A stretch of 7,600 nt of DNA from Cellulomonas sp. (lineage in GTDB: Bacteria; Actinomycetota; Actinomycetes; Actinomycetales; Cellulomonadaceae), in the NCBI GenBank assembly GCA_031178805.1, contig JAPSIJ010000095.1:1-7600 (forward strand), read 5' to 3'. Under the pieces are notes generated by a model. It saw only the letters and a program-made list of their open reading frames with translations, was not told where the DNA came from and did not search any database. Positions 6,632 to 7,600 of the stretch are shown here, one piece after another (positions within the stretch are counted from its first letter, which is position 1; each line of letters starts with the position of its first letter). Position numbers and translations under genes: made by a program.

Positions 6632-6853
6632 ATGACCCACCTCGAGAGCCTGGCACGGCGGGGCAACTTGCAGCTCGCGCAGGCGGAGGGTCGGCGGTTC
6701 CCGGGGTTGCTGATCCAGGGCGACACCCTGCGGACCCTGCTCGACGACCTGGAGGAGGAGGCGCCGACGAGCGTCGCCGCGGAGCGACTCGCCGACTGGG
6801 TCGCTGCGTACGAGGAGATGATGCGCGAGGTCGGCCGGAGGCTGCCGTACTGA
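6632..6853 (+). CDS. Small hypothetical protein, 73 residues, possibly DUF6959-like
   Basis: An acidic, soluble small protein with strong coding bias and a good ribosome binding site, GGAGGGAG (6618-6625), 6 bases before the ATG; an in-frame GTG at 6614 precedes that site and is rejected. Its middle, GRRFPGLLIQGDTLRTLLDDL (21-41), then a helical, Glu-rich second half, and the ending RLPY recall from memory a family of small actinobacterial proteins (DUF6959) with a similar FPG-QGD core. That match is tentative and no function is known to me. It may be cotranscribed with the 61-residue gene upstream, although the GC hairpin between them argues for some separation. A copy of the palindromic repeat begins 27 bases after its stop. 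Confidence 0.75.
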   Translation: MTHLESLARRGNLQLAQAEGRRFPGLLIQGDTLRTLLDDLEEEAPTSVAAERLADWVAAYEEMMREVGRRLPY

Positions 6854-6880
6854 GCGGCGGGCGGCGCGCGGACGCCACTG

Positions 6881-6940
6881 CGCACGAGACACCGTGAGGG
6901 CGCAGTCGATCCCGTGCGCCGTGGTGGTGTCCGGGGCGCA
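6881..6940 (+). repeat. Palindromic dispersed repeat, copy 2
   Basis: Second copy, in the same orientation as 6266-6325 and without gaps relative to it. Its palindrome (6888-6904 with 6915-6931) is decayed: the outer GACACC/GGTGTC and inner GGCGCA/TGCGCC pair, but there are mismatches and G-T pairs between. It could still act as a weak terminator for the small gene ending at 6853. The divergence suggests it is older or under less constraint than copy 1. Confidence 0.65.
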
Positions 6941-6987
6941 GTAGCGTGCCGCGAGCGAAGAGGCGCGGGACCGGTCGGCGGGAGTCC

Positions 6988-7016
6988 TTGACGAGCACGA
7001 CGGCCCGAGCCATCAT
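6988..7016 (+). promoter_or_regulatory. Candidate sigma-70-type promoter for the SUFU gene
   Basis: TTGACG (6988-6993) matches five of six consensus -35 bases. Exactly 17 bases later is CATCAT (7011-7016), a weak -10 matching four of six. Transcription would start near 7023, about 44 bases before the GTG at 7067. The -10 lacks the first T of the consensus, so this stays a candidate. Confidence 0.35.
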
Positions 7017-7066
7017 CGGCCCGAATTGCCGTCCCGGAGTCTCGCATCGAGGAGAGGGTGTGACAG

Positions 7067-7600
7067 GTGGCCTCGTCGGTCGGCTCTGCTGTGCCGGAGG
7101 TTTCGAAGAGCGTCGCGCGCAGGCTGAGGGAACACGTGGGCGGGAGCTTCAGAGCCGAGTCGTTCCACAACCAGGACGAGTCGGAATCGGTATTCATCAT
7201 CACGCTCTCGGACGTGCCTGACCGCGAGCTGTCGCTCTACTCCACGGCGGGCCTGGTCGAGCACCCGAACCTTCTCCAGGGCACCAACATCCCGGTAGAG
7301 CTGATGGCTGTGGCCCCCACTCAGGACCTCGCGATGAAGAACGTGCTCGCGACCGCGAGCTTCAACGTCTCGCTGTCCGGGTGGCTCGCCGCCCCGGGCG
7401 TCGTGTTCCCGAACGCGATCAGCGACTACTTCCCGAACACCACCGTTCCTCACGTCATGTGGACCGAGGCCTTCACCTATCCCGAGCTGAGCACGATGCA
7501 GGTGGCCGAAGGGGTGGCGGCGCACTGGCTCCAAGCCGTGCCTCTGAGCGACTCGGAAGCCGCGTTCCTCCGCCGCCACGGCTTCGATGCCCTGGACCGC
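7067..7600 (+). CDS. Suppressor of fused (SUFU) domain protein, 3' end outside the window
   Basis: The frame from GTG 7067 stays open for 178 codons to the last base, so the gene is cut by the window end. An in-frame TGA at 7061 rules out an earlier start, and GAGGAGAGGG (7049-7058) supplies the ribosome binding site. The segments NIPVELMAVAP (74-84), NVLATASFNV (92-101), GWLAAPGVVFPN (105-116), TTVPHVMWTEAFTY (125-138) and HWLQAVPLSDSEAAFLRRHG (153-172) fit the bacterial SUFU domain, whose C-terminal end has the QLVPL...E..F...HG pattern. No signal peptide or membrane helix is visible. Bacterial SUFU proteins often act as immunity proteins to polymorphic toxins, but stand-alone copies of unknown role also exist. 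About twenty of its codons end in A or T (for example AGA, GTA, TAT), unlike the transporter genes, which hints at transfer. No toxin gene is visible upstream. Confidence 0.75.
   Translation, partial: MASSVGSAVPEVSKSVARRLREHVGGSFRAESFHNQDESESVFIITLSDVPDRELSLYSTAGLVEHPNLLQGTNIPVELMAVAPTQDLAMKNVLATASFNVSLSGWLAAPGVVFPNAISDYFPNTTVPHVMWTEAFTYPELSTMQVAEGVAAHWLQAVPLSDSEAAFLRRHGFDALDR

Noticed and set aside
6266..6940. CRISPR array or transposon with terminal inverted repeats
   Set aside because: There are only two repeat copies, 555 bp apart and in direct orientation, with coding sequence rather than spacers between them, and no transposase gene.
3183..7016. Very long open frame on the - strand (about 1277 codons)
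   Set aside because: It is antisense to five well-supported genes, its translation is Arg/His/Gly-rich low complexity, and it crosses both repeat copies. GC-rich third positions remove stops from this frame.
7013..7579. - strand frame opposite the SUFU gene
   Set aside because: The + strand frame from 7067 gives a recognisable domain; the - strand product is Arg/His-rich and has no recognisable motif.

Overview
The window is very GC-rich (almost every codon of the main genes ends in G or C), with GTG as well as ATG starts, a leaderless-looking small gene and tightly packed genes. This points to an actinomycete, plausibly of the Cellulomonas/Micrococcales kind; the genus is a guess from style only.

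Positions 77-6245 hold one six-gene operon on the + strand: an importer ATPase (UgpC/MalK type), a lipoprotein solute-binding protein (UgpB-like), a protein-tyrosine/lipid-phosphatase-like enzyme with a C(X)5R active site, a calcineurin-type metallophosphodiesterase (CpdA/GpdQ/Rv0805-like), and two MalF/MalG-type permeases. Genes 2 to 6 are separated by 9 bases or less, or overlap (ATGA), so they are almost certainly cotranscribed. The two phosphoesterase genes sit between the binding-protein gene and the permease genes. The simplest reading is that the system imports an organophosphate, such as a glycerophosphodiester, and the two cytoplasmic enzymes cut it inside the cell. The substrate is inference; the sequence shows only the families and the layout.

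Positions 6246-6945 hold two copies of a roughly 60-bp palindromic repeat (47 of 60 positions identical, same orientation, about 615 bp apart). The first copy is a near-perfect 19-bp hairpin just after the transporter operon. Between the copies lie two small genes: a 61-residue basic protein that looks leaderless, and a 73-residue acidic protein with a strong ribosome binding site. A 12-bp tandem duplication forming an all-GC hairpin lies between them.

From 7067 to the window end runs the start of a gene for a suppressor-of-fused (SUFU) domain protein, cut by the window edge. It uses clearly more A/T-ending codons than its neighbours and may be an acquired immunity/antitoxin-type gene. The window therefore passes from an ordinary metabolic operon into an accessory-looking stretch. 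The points most worth a second look are the importer with two embedded phosphoesterases and the repeat-bounded small-gene pair beside the SUFU gene.
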